Origin: Pectinophora gossypiella
Lineage: Eukaryota > Arthropoda > Insecta > Lepidoptera > Gelechiidae
DNA: 64,000 nucleotides
Direction: 5' to 3'
NCBI RefSeq assembly: GCF_024362695.1
Contig: NC_065407.1
Coordinates: forward strand, 12,586,001-12,650,000
In this document: positions 22,838 through 34,166 of the stretch, piece after piece
Layout: each line of letters opens with the position of its first letter
Position numbering within the stretch: position 1 is the first letter of the stretch
Made by a program: the position numbers and the translations under genes
The notes under the pieces: generated by a model
The model's database searches: none
Told to the model about the DNA's origin: nothing
The model's input: only the letters and a program-made list of their open reading frames with translations

Positions 22838-22950
22838 TATCATCACGCCTGTATCCCCAAAGGGGTACGCAGAAATGTGTAGTATAGACACCTCCTCGCC
22901 AACTACGTTTAAGTCCTAAGTAATAATGGGCGAACCTATTGCTATTTAAC
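22838..22950 (-). repeat. SINE-F fragment
   Basis: Matches 26704-26940 (CATCACGCCTGTATCCCCAA, CGCCAACTACGTTTAAGTCC) but lacks the tRNA-like head. Confidence 0.65.
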
Positions 22951-23035
22951 TTTTTTATTGTATTCCACACGATAAGAAGATCTGAAATTTATTCATAAAG
23001 GCTTAGTACGACGACGCCCACTCTACGACATGTAG

Positions 23036-23386
23036 CCTCCTTTTTCCTTCGCTGCAGTCGGGTAAAAATGTTTGACAAGCTAATTCGGCTAAGACACCTG
23101 TTCGCTAAAATCTTTCGTCATCTTATGACATCGATCTGATACATTTAGGTATTCCATTAATCACACTGACTCTTTTTGTACGAGTAATCATTTTCAATTT
23201 GGCTTCAGCCCCTTACCGACGCCATAAATTAATCTGAAACCGTTCATCGACAGTCGGTTTTGCGTCAAATTGTACACCAACAGATTTTATCTTCTGTTTC
23301 ATATTTTCAACGACATAATAATACCAGAGTTTCTGAGTTTGGTCATCCACCTCACAACCCACACGATAAATCGATCGACATATTAA
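23036..23386 (+). repeat. Interspersed repeat R-G copy 1
   Basis: About 350 bp repeat matching 40930-41395. It ends in CACCTCACAACCCACACGAT, the same 3' sequence that ends SINE-A. This copy lacks the MITE present in the other one. Confidence 0.8.
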
Positions 23387-23769
23387 ACTAAGTACTTTTT
23401 TATAAAAGGACTGTTTAATAAGCTTAGGATTCGTCGTAGCAAGCTGGTACTCACGCACCAACAAGAATATTGTTAGCGCACCAACGTCGGTATTTGCATG
23501 TGCTCGTTAACGCATTGCTGGTTGAATGACGTGCGTCCGCGCAACTGATTGTTCCCAGAGGACTTGCTTCACGACAATTTGATAGAGGTACATAGCTGCC
23601 TGCATATTTGCATATATTTGACTTATTGTCCACCAGCTTATACGGAGAAATACGTGATTCGTCTGAAGTCGAAGAAAAAGTCCTGTACTATAATTACGAG
23701 GCGTGCCTTTGCAGTTGCCACCGACGACATCGCCAAATAAAAACTAAATAAAAAACATAATATACCTAT

Positions 23770-24090
23770 ACAGCGATGGAAAATTCCACTTGATATTAAT
23801 TAAGAATTATTGTCTAAAATTATCCCTCAAAGTTTTCGTTACGATGTCACTTACACCCCATACAAGTACATATGGGTGTTATTAACACCGAAACGAATAC
23901 TGAGGCGGATGATTCAGACCATGATTCTGAGTCGATATCAAGTGGAATTTCGTGTCGGAAAAGTCGTGAAAATATTAGACATTTTTTTAATTATCGGAAA
24001 TGTCCATTTGATATCAACTCAGAATCATGGTCTGAATCATCCCCCAAAGTTTTGGTTACGATGTCACTAACACCATGTATAAAATTGTTT
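23770..24090. repeat. Foldback with 39-bp arms
   Basis: Arms 23908-23946 and 24003-24041 are inverted complements with two mismatches. A third, diverged, direct copy of the right-arm region lies at 23780-23870 (CAAAGTTTTCGTTACGATGT versus CAAAGTTTTGGTTACGATGT). The overlapping frames here are by-products of the repeats. Confidence 0.8.
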
Positions 24091-24165
24091 ATAGGCACCT
24101 AGGTACTGATAATTTTAAAGTATAGGTATGTAGCTAAACAACAAATTAGTAAGAACAAAATTACA

Positions 24166-24256
24166 ACACAATATAACATAAGGTCACGACCACGAATGAT
24201 CACGAATTGGGGTAGTCATAACAGGTACATCCATCGCATGATGAACTAATCCCCGT
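24166..24256 (-). repeat. SINE-B tail fragment
   Basis: Reverse-strand SINE-B 3' end (AATTGGGGTAGTCA, GGTACATCCATCGCA) without head. Confidence 0.6.
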
Positions 24257-24339
24257 GCGTTACCAAGCAAAAAATCTGATCTTGTTATTCTTAGTAAGTA
24301 TCTATCTAAAATAAATATAGCTATTTAACTTTTCAGACT

Positions 24340-24510
24340 TGAATCACCTGATATTCTGAAAAAGTAAGACGATTCCGTGCTTCGGAGGGCACGTTCAGTC
24401 TCGGCTATTAGCCGTAGTAACACCACCAACCCGCAGCGTGGTGGAGTATGCTCCATACTGACGGGAGGTCTGTGCCCACCAGTGGAATGTATTTAGGCTG
24501 TTTTTGTTAA
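24340..24510 (+). repeat. SINE-C fragment
   Basis: Contains CGTGCTTCGGAGGGCACGTT, TCTCGGCTATTAGCCGTA and the 3' module GTCTGTGCCCACCAGTGGAA followed by TTTAGGCTG. Confidence 0.7.
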
Positions 24511-25137
24511 TGTTTATTTATTTGATCATCATATTAATAATTATTACCAGTAACTTATAAGTAATTTTATATTATTTAGTTACTACTTTTATAAGAGATT
24601 GTAGTTAGACCAGAAATGGAGGTTTTTGCTAGCGATAATAGTACGAGTCCATTGAGACTTACTTTATATTGTTCTTTTCTTGCTCATCTCGTCACAGGGC
24701 GTTAAATGAGCGAGTTAACACCTCTTTTTACAACACTAAGGTGAGACAATGGGTGTACCTAATCAAGGGACAGTCGTTTCAAATGAAGTTTTTCAGAAAA
24801 AAAATCAATTATCGCCTTAAATAGTGCCGGTGAAAGGTTAATGTATCGCATTTACGGTCCGTTTAATGCTCAGGTTTTATAGCTTCGAAAAGATTACTGT
24901 GCTCTAAATTATATGAAGATAATGATCCTCGCGCTTCTCTTTAAGGCCGCGAACTGGTCGTCAGCGATTAGCGGGGAGACCGGAGCGAGCGGTGGAGGCG
25001 CGATTAGATCAAATGCAGGTCTTCATGCAAGGGTTAGCGCCCGCAGCACAGGTTCCGCGACAAAGATATCTACGTGGGTGAACTTCGTACGGCTATTGGT
25101 CAAAGCTGGCCCTCAATTCAATTCGCGCCGTTCGTAA
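24511..25137. other. Intergenic, nothing recognised
   Basis: The 74-codon frame at 24913-25137 is GC-richer than its surroundings but has no recognisable domain; not called. Confidence 0.3.
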
Positions 25138-25336
25138 TCCATGCCCCCTGTGCTGGATACGAACCAAGTGCAGTTTCAAAGTTGCCGTCACCATTATAAA
25201 CGGCGATACGGCTCACCTATCATGTTGGCCTAACAGAGATATCGGTGAGGTGTAGGTACTTAGTTTATCTTGCGAGGATGTAGGTACCTCTGACTATCCC
25301 AATTGGGATATAGACGTGAGCTTATGTTATGTTAAA
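25138..25336 (+). repeat. SINE-B copy
   Basis: Forward-strand SINE-B body and tail (CACCTATCATGTTGGCCTAA, CCCAATTGGGATATAGACGT), preceded by a degraded tRNA-like head segment (GTGCTGGATACGAACC). Confidence 0.7.
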
Positions 25337-25387
25337 CGAGCGATTTTATCGCCAGCGTTGACAACGGACGAATCGCTATGCCCCGCT

Positions 25388-25600
25388 TCTGATGTAGCCT
25401 CAAATGGCACTCACTATTAGCTGGACAAAGCGGCGTCGAGGGCTCTCGCCCTATGCAAAGTTTAGGACAACAGGTATTAGAGTAAGTTCCCAGCCAGTCG
25501 ATCACTGTCGCCTCGCTCGTCACAGGCGTCTAATATGCGACGTAATACAGGCTATCTTTAACGCGAATTTGAAAAGTCTATTAAACGCCGATTGACTCCT
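25388..25600 (-). mobile_element. LINE-T, old diverged copy
   Basis: Aligns in order with other LINE-T copies (AAATGGCACTCACTATTAGC, GGGCTCTCGCCC, AGGACAACAGG) but is much more diverged and has lost its tail. Confidence 0.5.
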
Positions 25601-26329
25601 TTACGGCTAATAACATTATTGCATCTCTTTATTAGAATTAATTCGGAGTGCATTTAGTATTTTTAACTTTGAATGTATAAAGTTTATGTATTGATTTTGT
25701 TTTAAATTTTTATTAATTGCAACTACTACTACTGTTAGTACGAGTAGTGGCATGATTATTTTCAATATGTTTTCAAAATTTTAAAAATAATTGACCAGGC
25801 TAGTTCACAGCACATAAGTACTAGTCGGCTTAAAATATCAATTCTTATAGGTGTAAAATATAAATTCTTTTAATACGGTAAAACGTATATTCATTGACAA
25901 TAAGTTTCATGTTATTGAAGATTTTAAATCTAATTTCTTTAGAAAACGAACTCATGTTGCAGTGTAAGTAAACATAAATTACAAAACAAAGCTGATAATA
26001 TTTTTTAAATAACAACCAATGTAAGTAAGTACTTACATGTTTAAATAAATTAAAACTTGATACTTAGCCGGACGCTGTCTGAAAAAAACATACGTTAACC
26101 AACTTTGTTTCTTAGACACAATTTTTATGACTAAGCATGTAGGGCCAGAATTAATTCCCCTGCGGTCAGGGTCTGGACCGCCTACTAGAGCCTCCCTAAC
26201 AAAATTACACACTCATTAGTTCTACGGAATGTGTTTGTTTTTACAACATGTGCCATGGCGCCGCGCGGTGTAAAACTAACAAAATTAGTCACGGCGAAAC
26301 CGAATATTGGCGTGGCGTAAAGGTTTAAT
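25601..26329. other. Intergenic, nothing recognised
   Basis: AT-rich; no gene or repeat identified. Confidence 0.35.
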
Positions 26330-26454
26330 ATGTCACCGGGTGAGAGCCTTCAGCGCTCCCCATGTCTCGGCCAAGTAGTTAATGCCATCTGCGGCAAATC
26401 TACAATAAGTCACTAAAAAAAAAAAAAAAAAAAAACAAAAAAAAAAAAAAAGGG
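26330..26454 (+). mobile_element. LINE-T tail with long A-rich tail
   Basis: 3' end fragment (GTCACCGGGTGAGAGCC, GGCAAATCTACAATAAGTCA) followed by two A runs separated by a C, which suggests a young or expanded tail. Confidence 0.8.
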
Positions 26455-26545
26455 ATGATGGTAGATGTTTGTACTTATATAAGGTTTTGAGGCATAGAGC
26501 GCGTCGAATGATTCTAGTGGCGTAAACATAGAGGCAACATATATT

Positions 26546-26640
26546 CAAATTCAAAAATATCTTTATTCTAGGTAACATAGTTACACTCTGAATCGTCAAT
26601 TTTCACATAACGATCGTCTCATCCGCCTAAAACTACTGCA
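26546..26640 (-). mobile_element. LINE 3' UTR fragment
   Basis: Reverse-strand tail of the type AATATCTTTATTCTAGGTAA preceded by CAAATTCAAA; reads as a polyadenylated LINE end on the - strand. Single copy here, so the assignment rests on its form. Confidence 0.4.
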
Positions 26641-26703
26641 GTTTCACACAACCTGTATAGCCGGGGAAAAGAAGCTGCAAGAAAATCCTCGGACATAGCA
26701 TAG

Positions 26704-26940
26704 CATCACGCCTGTATATCCAAAGGGGTAGGCAGAAGTGTAGGTATAATACTTTATATTATAGGCCCACTTCTCGCCAGCTATGTTTAAGTCCCATATG
26801 TAATAGGAGGCTGGCCTATTGCCATTAACTGGACTCAAAACCTGGAACCACGTAATATGAATTATCTATAAGAAAAACATGCCCAACCCGAGATTCGAAC
26901 CGGTAACACTACGACGTAAGTCACGTGTTTTCCGAACAGG
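26704..26940 (-). repeat. SINE-F, with tRNA-like head
   Basis: The head complement at 26880-26940 contains the B box GGTTCGAATCTCGGG and the preceding ACTTACGTCGTAGTG. The tail is the complement of CATCACGCCTGTATA. Homologous to 33774-34112 and 22838-22950. Confidence 0.65.
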
Positions 26941-27223
26941 ACTTTCACGGATTTTTTACTTAGAGGCAATCTTTAAATTAAACATTTTAGAGGTTAACCT
27001 CTTAAGACCGAGGTTTCCAGGCACAATAGTTAAACAATGGGTTTGGATTTATAAAGAACATTCGGTCTTAGGAGGGTAATGGTTTAGTCATGAGTAAGAA
27101 GAAGAGAAAAAAGAGGAAGAAGGATTAAGTAAGAAGAAGGGGAGGCCTTTGGCAGCAGTGCGATCTTGTAGGCGAGATTAGATTACATTAGATTAGTCAT
27201 AAGTGTGTAAAAAACGGCTCACG

Positions 27224-27345
27224 GTACCAATGTGAGAGGTACGTTAGTCTACCTAACAAAAAGCTCTGTGAAGTGTGTACTTAATTAACCTTGCAGTGGA
27301 TGTACTGACTACCCTATTGGAATATAGTCTTGCGTTTTTTAAGAT
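27224..27345 (+). repeat. SINE-B fragment, diverged
   Basis: Carries TAACAAAAAGCTCTGTGAAG, GTGTACTTAATTAACC and CTACCCTATTGGAATATAGT in the SINE-B order. Confidence 0.55.
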
Positions 27346-27856
27346 GTCATGGCGTGGAGATGTGGAGAGGCCCTTTACACTAAAATAGGTACGATAACCA
27401 TCTGGAATTCCAATAGCCTTAGTAATTAAACAGGCAATTTCTCAGACCTCACTAACAGTAGTTGGTACCAATCCGTCGTCTGCTCTGGCAGATGAATAAG
27501 TGCGTGTTGATTGGTTTTTTAATAGGCATTTAATGGCGTTAATGGGCGGGACAATGATGGAATTGTCACGGTAGATGCTATCGGAACTGATAAGGCTGAT
27601 CACCGGCGATCTCAAAGGCAAATTGCGGACAGATTCGTCGATACGTACAACTGACAGTAGTATGTAGTTGGTGACGCTTGCGATTGTCGGCTTTGTAAAC
27701 AGGCTTTAAAGATGTTATTACTTCGCCATTTAAAAAACTTTTTGGTTCTCATACATACTGCAGCGAAGTAGAGCACTTGCTTGTTGTTTACAAGATATTT
27801 AATTTACAGTGATGGTTTAGGATCTTTCATTGAGGTTTCGGCTACGCAAAGGGCTG
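27346..27856. other. Intergenic, nothing recognised
   Basis: No frame, RNA gene or repeat identified. Confidence 0.35.
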
Positions 27857-28047
27857 ATAGCATTATCCCGTTTTTCACAAGGTCCAATTACCTAACCTGA
27901 AGATTTGACAGATCCGGTCTTTAGTCTTTACAGAAGCGACTGCCTGTCTGACGTTCACACCCGCGAAGGGAAAACCAGCCTAGTAGGTCACTGAAAGTTA
28001 GGTCACATACCTCCGAAAAATGTATTTCTCGGGAATGCGGGTTCCCT
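27857..28047 (-). repeat. SINE-D fragment
   Basis: Matches the tail and body of the copy at 18187-18497 (TAGCATTATCCCGTTTTTCA, CATACCTCCGAAAAATG); head missing. Confidence 0.8.
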
Positions 28048-28175
28048 AACTATGTTTTCCGTCACCGCTGAACATTTCCATTGGACAAATCAAATCAAAA
28101 CATTCAGAATTTACCTTTGTTTAACAGTTTAAGACAATAATTAAACAGAAACTTTGTGAAAAATGTTATTACCTA

Positions 28176-28417
28176 ACGACTTCCGTGCTCCACTGGTTGA
28201 GCGTTGGACTCACGATCCGGAGGTCCCGGGTTCAAATCCCGGTGGGGACATATTACAAAAATCACTTTGTGATCCCTATTTTGGTTAGGACATAACAGGC
28301 TAATCACCTGATTGTCCGAAAGTAAGATGATCCGTGCTTCGGAAGGCACGTTAAGCCATTGATCCTAGTTACTACTTACTGATGTAAGTATGTAGGCGTT
28401 AGGTACATGAGTCATGA
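28176..28417 (+). repeat. SINE-A copy 11, 3'-truncated
   Basis: Full tRNA-like head (CCACTGGTTGAGCGTTGG and GGTTCAAATCCCGG) and body up to the TACATGAGTCATG segment; the last part and tail are missing. 3' truncation is unusual for a retroposed copy and implies a later deletion. Confidence 0.9.
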
Positions 28418-28962
28418 AAGCCATAAAAGAAGTAGATAGAATGGTTCAGAATCTACGATACACGAAACAATCATGTGATAAATCTAAATCAATTCCTAAT
28501 AAGTATTTAAAAAAAAAATACAGTATCTTTAATTTTTTCCCAAGCGTAATTTTCAATGTATTAAAAATAAAATCACACAACTCTAGTATATTTCCTATAT
28601 TTCCATTTAAAGGTAATGTGTGGGAATGTCATACGCTTGCCTAATTGCGGCTATTTCGAACTAATCGAGGGGTGGCTCAGTAAACATAAACGACAGTGTA
28701 GACAATTGTACTTCCGTAAATTATTGTCACACCAACTAAACGCTATATCAATCTGGCAAATCATCATGCGATGAGTTAACTGTGGGAACCGCTTTTTGTT
28801 TATTTGTGTTGACTAACACGAACTGTTTCATAGCTTGCCGTTCAGCTGCTTGACAGTCTATGTGGCCTGTGAGTGTTTGATAACAGTGCCACTATCTGCA
28901 GAACAAGTTAACTGCTTGGCACAAGCATTCAACGATAAATTATAAAACGCTAATCTACAAAT

Positions 28963-29251
28963 TGAGGAGCTCGGTGGCGCAGCGATAAACGCGCTCGGTC
29001 TGCGATTGTTGAAGTTAAGCAACTTTCGCAAAGACCGGTCATAGGATGGGTGACCACAAAAAAAAATTTACCTCTCGAGCTCCTCCGTGCTTTAAGGCAC
29101 GTTAAGCCGTTGGTCCTGGCTGCATTAACAGTCGTTAATAACCATCAATCCGCACTGGGCCCGCGTGATGGTTTAAGGCCCGATCTCCCAATCCATCCAT
29201 AGGGAAGGCCCGTGCCCCAGCAGTGGGGACGTTAATGGGCTGGTGATGATC
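28963..29251 (+). repeat. SINE-E: tRNA/5S-rRNA composite SINE, with 11-bp target-site duplication
   Basis: The head GAGCTCGGTGGCGCAGCG resembles a tRNA A box. It runs into GTTGAAGTTAAGCAAC and GGATGGGTGACCAC, which match the internal promoter region (box A and box C) of insect 5S rRNA. The body contains CGTTGGTCCTGGCTGCATTA. The 3' end is GTGCCCCAGCAGTGGGGACG followed by GGGCTGGTGATG. Perfect duplications AATCTACAAAT flank it at 28952-28962 and 29252-29262. Confidence 0.85.
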
Positions 29252-29339
29252 AATCTACAAATAGAAGCCAGTCTAAGACGATTAAAAATCAATCTAATTT
29301 TATTTTTCGACTTATTTTCGAATAACAATGAGTACGGCG

Positions 29340-29470
29340 TTTGACCGCTTTTATTGATGACGTCACAGGACAGTATTCCAAAGAAAACTTTTGTTTTGAC
29401 GTTTCATAAAAAGTATCTCATTTGACTAGGTTGTCAAGTAGCCTATTGGGGCAGTCAGAGGTACATCACT
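29340..29470 (+). repeat. Short repeat related to 35030-35130
   Basis: The two segments share TGACGTCACAG, TGTTTTGACGTTT and TAAAAAGTA in order and spacing. Type unknown; the end of the segment resembles SINE-B tail sequence. Confidence 0.4.
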
Positions 29471-29520
29471 TTTGAATATTCTCCATCCACAGGTATATTA
29501 TTTGTAATTAATACATAATA

Positions 29521-29670
29521 ATAAACATAAACAGCCTATATACGTCCCACTGCTGGGCACAGGCCTCCTCTTTCAACCGGAGGACGTGTGGAGCGTACTC
29601 CACCACGCTGCTCCAGGTTGGAGGATGGATGTGTTTGGGCTAGCAGCTTGGGAGCAACGGCTTAACGTGC
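29521..29670 (-). repeat. SINE-C fragment
   Basis: Reverse-strand 3' module (complement of GAGGCCTGTGCCCAGCAGTG) followed by CTCCACCACGCTGCTCC. Confidence 0.75.
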
Positions 29671-30835
29671 CAATGTACAGAATATATCGGGATAATAATA
29701 TTGCCGGTAATCATCTAACCAGTAGACCACAGAGGTCACAGCATCAGACTCTAAATTGAAAAAAAAGCTTTATTAGTCGTTAAAAATTCCTAGATAAATT
29801 CCCTCTCTAAAGTTTTTTTTTTCAGTCACATTTTTACGTCATCACAAAATTTTACCCTCAATACTTTCCATTCCATTTTCTCAAAACGCCAGGCTTATCC
29901 TGACATCTTCAGCAGATGCAGATAAACCTTTTAAAATAATCATTCGAGTGATAAATCCTGTAGACACAAGCCGTCTTGGAATAAAGGGTTTTAATATGGT
30001 TCCCAGAGTCAAAGGCTGATCTTCGACGGGGGCGATACGTGCCAAGGATGCATAGCAGTCGATTGACGAAAATATGTAATACGCTACCAGAATTCTGTGT
30101 GGCCAGTTTTCCTTCAGAATTTTGAATAAGGAAGTAAAAGGTTGGGCGAAAAAAAGTTGTAGTTGGATTCACTTGTCTTACTTTTTTATTTGAAGTGTAC
30201 TTATTGCTTAGTTACTCATCAAGATACGATATAGGTTCACTATTCATCTACTAGTTGGGGTTGCGTTTGCCTCACGTTGTTTCTATTTTCATTTCCACAT
30301 ACAAACGAATGCAAATTTTGATATTAGATTTATCGTGTATCAGAATTTGAATTCAGAACTAGATTAAGTTATAAATAGAATTATTTTTTGTGTTATCGTC
30401 TTGGTTCGGTACACAATTTAAATTCAAAACAACTTTAGGTATTTTCGTTTTGTTTTGATTCCCGCGTGAAGAAAACAACAATAAAGTACTTACTTAATTA
30501 GTTCTGAATTCAAACTTACGAAACGGTAAACCAAATTATTATTATTTAAAAGTATATCTTCACACAATAACTTCATGTATTAATTAATCATTAGATACAC
30601 CTATTATATCACCCAAGGTGTCGCCTACTAATGGTTTTGACCAATGCCAGTATCATTGGCTAATGACTACAGGAACTTCATGTCCGTTGGAGCCCTATGA
30701 CCCTTTAGGGGTTGTCACGTAATTTGTCCTGATTTAATGATAGCAAACGTCGAACGTGAGAATTGTGACAAATGTTAGTGGCTAGGGATATCCGGTTAGA
30801 GTATTTTGTAAATTGAAACTGTTATTATTTTAGTA
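29671..30835. other. Intergenic, nothing recognised
   Basis: AT-rich. The 87-codon frame at 29909-30172 (-) has no recognisable domain. At 29710-29740 there is a scrap like the SINE-A head complement (AACCAGTAGACCACAGAGGT). Confidence 0.35.
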
Positions 30836-31159
30836 AAGACCTTCGTGGTCCAGTGGTTGAGCGTTGGGCTCACGATCCGGAGGTCCCGGGTTCGAATCCC
30901 GGTGGGGACATATCACAAAAATCACTTTATGATCCCTAGTCAGGACATTACAGGCTGATCACCTGATTGTCCAAAAAAGTAAGATGATCCGTGCTTCGGA
31001 AGGCACGTTAAACCGTTGGTACTGGTTACTATTTGCTGATCTAAGTAAGTAGTCGTTACATGAGCCATGTCAGAGTCCGTTGGGGGCTCAATAATTTTCC
31101 TGACACCAGGGTTGATGAGGTTGGTAATTCACCTCACAACCCACACGATAGAAGAAGAA
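30836..31159 (+). repeat. SINE-A copy 12, full-length reference copy
   Basis: The best-preserved copy. A box TGGTCCAGTGGTTGAGCG and B box GGTTCGAATCCCGG stand in canonical spacing, followed by ATATCACAAAAATCACTTT, the whole body and a GAAGAAGAA tail. It defines the family layout used for the other copies. Confidence 0.95.
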
Positions 31160-33555
31160 TGAAATGATGAGGGCAATACGATTATTTGGCTGTTTAAATA
31201 AAGGGTTACATCCGTATTCCTCCTCATTGTAAAGTGACTTTTTAATATTTAAAACCTGTAGCTTTTATTCTGTCCGCGAAGTGCTTAATATAAATACGTG
31301 ATATGCGCCCACCGCGCCACGCGCGGCGCATGCGAATCGTGTAATGTTTTTATATTACAATATAATTTAAATAATTTTGTCATTTCCATATTTTTTACTA
31401 CAACGCGCTTATTCAGTCCATTCAGATACATATATTATTACTTTATTTTAACATAAATATAATGTGACATCCAGCGGTTTTTATAACTTCATTCCCTTCA
31501 CATTAATTAGTGAGTATTTATCTTTGTACAACACTTTCACGGCGATGAAGATCCGAAATAAATTTCGGTAAGAGAAGTCACAACTTATTCTAATTAGTTG
31601 GTACAAAGTTCCAATTAGTACGATTGGGGATCGGTTGCGGGCGAACTGCCCCCGCGCCCCGCCGCCCCCGTCGGCGCCCGCGCCGCCGCCGCTGCGCGCT
31701 CGGTGGTTAACATAAACTGCACAGATAAAATTTAAGCCCTTTAATGAACTCCCGGATTGTTTTATTAACTTACGGCTTAATAAATTACCGACTGTCGGCT
31801 CTCGACCGTCTTCCACTTATTTGAATACGTATCTAATAAATGATCCAATCATGAAATTTCGGTATGCACCGTTCTGCAGCAATCTTGATTTCATTAGTGT
31901 AAAAACCGCTTTCTTTTCGACCATTCCCGACTTTGGAATAATTAATGGAAAATGACAAAAACAGTATAACGGCAACAGTTTCATTATAATGAGGTGTACA
32001 ATTTAACAAAATCGGACCCGTCCAGGCTCGACCAGGTTTGTGGATGTGATCAGAGGCGCCGATCATGCAATAATAACCCTAATGATACCTTAAGGGAAAA
32101 GGTGTTAAAACGTTTATTGGAATACGTCCAAAATTTTTATTAATAGCTTTTTAACAAGCCGATGCCCGTTCGAGGTGTTAACCTAAAGTTTTTCGTTTGT
32201 TTTTTTCATTTTTTAAATATTTAAACCTTCCCAAATTCCTGATTCAAAGAGATTGTAATTCAATTATTTCGAGGTGTGGATAATAATCGGGTTGATAGAC
32301 GTTAATGCGGGGTTGGTGGACAGTATCGCTTCGTCTTTAGCCCAAAGGAGCGATTCCAAAAGAGTGATGGCATAAATTTAACTTGTCGCGACACTTTTGG
32401 TATAAAACACCTCATCACACATAAGCCGCTGGTTAAAATTGTCCCGTTAAACCAATTTATTTTAAAAAGCACTTGTACTTTGTAAAAATAATGATTCGCT
32501 GTACATTGAATCTACATAATGCGCGACTACGCAGTGCACTCGAGGCAGTTTTAAATGTGCGCCCTAATTATATAGAAGATGGTCAACCTCTTTGTTTAAA
32601 GCAGGCGCGGAGTCTTCCTGCACCGACGTGGTGCAATCACGGAGTGCCAAAGCTTAATAACCCCCTAATCGTCGATTCCTGCTACCGCTATAAAAATTCG
32701 GCAGGCCTGCGAGAAACCGTTGGTCCCCGCCCCGATCGTTTTGTGCCAATGTCGATAATTTCAGGCTAGAGTTCCGAACAAACGCTGTCCACCGCTGGAT
32801 TGTGAGGCCACCGATTTATTATTGAAATCAGCCTGTCTCACGCGCAGGCTTCCTGTTTCGAAATTGCTTATAAAATTGGCAACCGCTCGTGCCGCGCGCA
32901 CGATGTTGTTAATGACGCAAAAAAGTTGCACGTAAACTTTACTTTTCAATTATGACCTGAGATTGACATATGGAGAGCAATTTATCTTGTGCCAGCTCCT
33001 TTGTAATTTGTTTATGATTGTTCTGGAATATGCATCCGCACAGAGGGTAATAAAAATTAGCGTAAAAGATTGTTACAGCAGTCGTCCTAAGCTATAAAAT
33101 CTTGCGTTAGAAATCTAACGACATAGGGGTTGTGCGCGGCGGGGCTGGTAGGCTTGGTGGGGCGCACGTGCCGGTCAGTGCGCGCGCGCAGATGTATTGT
33201 GACACCTGCCTTGACGGGCCGCGTTCCCATTCACTCGTATGAAAAATAATACTCCCCTCCCTTTCCCACAAACTTTTAATTCCAACAAAGTGGGCTCGAT
33301 ACTATGATCAGAACCACTGCATTCTACATTATGTGACCTGTTTCTTAATGATTGTTCTAAAATGGTTCTTAACTTCATTAGTATTCTTGCAGCAGCTACC
33401 CCACAGTCTATGACCATGTTTATTGTACAGCCTTATCATGTTTGGGAACTTGTTCTGGGCCCTGTCTAGTAAGGCTGTAATTTATACAGCGTTTGTCCGA
33501 TCACTCACCGGGGATCACTCTTTTGTTTTTCAAGTGTAGTTTTCTTTAAGAGACT
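31160..33555. other. Intergenic with a GC-rich patch at 31615-31712
   Basis: 31615-31712 is strongly G+C-rich (runs such as CGCCCGCGCCGCCGCCGC) within AT-rich flanks and may mark a promoter or enhancer. Frames at 31481-31816 (-), 32473-32769 (+) and 32761-32949 (-) have no recognisable domain. No repeat seen. Confidence 0.35.
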
Positions 33556-33754
33556 CCCCACACTAGCGTCTTTCGAGCGTCGTCGTCGTGCGAGCGTCCG
33601 CGCGACGTCGACGCCGCGGCGACGCGACGCCAGCGCTGGCCGGCTGCCGAACGCCGAGCGTGCGCGGCGCTGGCGTCGGGTAGCCGCGGCTCCTGTCGCG
33701 TACAATCAGTGTGAAAATGGATTCCGACGAAGCTCGAAAGACGCTAGTGTGGGG
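33556..33754. repeat. Foldback element with GC-rich core
   Basis: Arms 33556-33585 and 33725-33754 are inverted complements with a single mismatch; the outer 22 bp (starting CCCCACACTAGCGTC) are perfect. The 139-bp centre is very G+C-rich. Inside the right arm lies GAAAATGGATTCC with a good start-codon context, but the frame ends after about 39 codons in the next repeat. Likely a MITE or foldback transposon; family unknown. Confidence 0.75.
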
Positions 33755-33773
33755 GGTGTCCTACAGAATACAC

Positions 33774-34112
33774 CATCACGCCTGTATTCCCGAAGAAGGA
33801 AGAGGTGTACTCTTATTCCCCCTTCCGGCCAAGTAGTTAATGCCATCCGGCCAAGTAGTTAATGCCATTTGCGGCAAATCTACAATAAGTCACGTCAAAA
33901 AAAAAACTCATTCCCCAGTTCCATGTATAAGGGGGCGACTCTAATACCATTTAACCAGGCATAAACTCTGGAAACCATGTGATGTCAGTTACCTATGATC
34001 CCGTTTGGATCCAAGTTTGGATCATAACTTGAATTCTAACTAATAAAGTCTTATTAATTGGTTTGGAACCCATGACACTACGATGTAAGCCACGAGCCCT
34101 CCAAACAGAGCT
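33774..34112 (-). repeat. SINE-F copy interrupted by LINE-T
   Basis: The left part (CATCACGCCTGTATTCCCGA) and right part (CTCTGGAAACCATGTG, then the CACTACGATGTAAGCCACG head complement) match 26704-26940. The middle (33829-33907) is a LINE-T tail. Confidence 0.6.
33829..33907 (+). mobile_element. LINE-T tail nested in SINE-F
   Basis: Begins with a tandem duplication of CCGGCCAAGTAGTTAATGCC and ends GGCAAATCTACAATAAGTCA plus an A run. Clearly younger than the SINE-F copy it splits. Confidence 0.75.
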
Positions 34113-34166
34113 ATCGCAAATTTTGTAAAGAAAACCGAAACAAGGACTGCTATCAAGTATACCCTA

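Noticed and set aside
28990..29060. 5S rRNA gene
   Set aside because: Only the internal promoter stretches match; the 5' and 3' stems of 5S rRNA are missing and the segment is embedded in a retroposed SINE.
30836..30910. tRNA gene
   Set aside because: The A and B boxes belong to the SINE-A head; the same sequence recurs in many copies with the SINE body attached and no proper tRNA acceptor stem.
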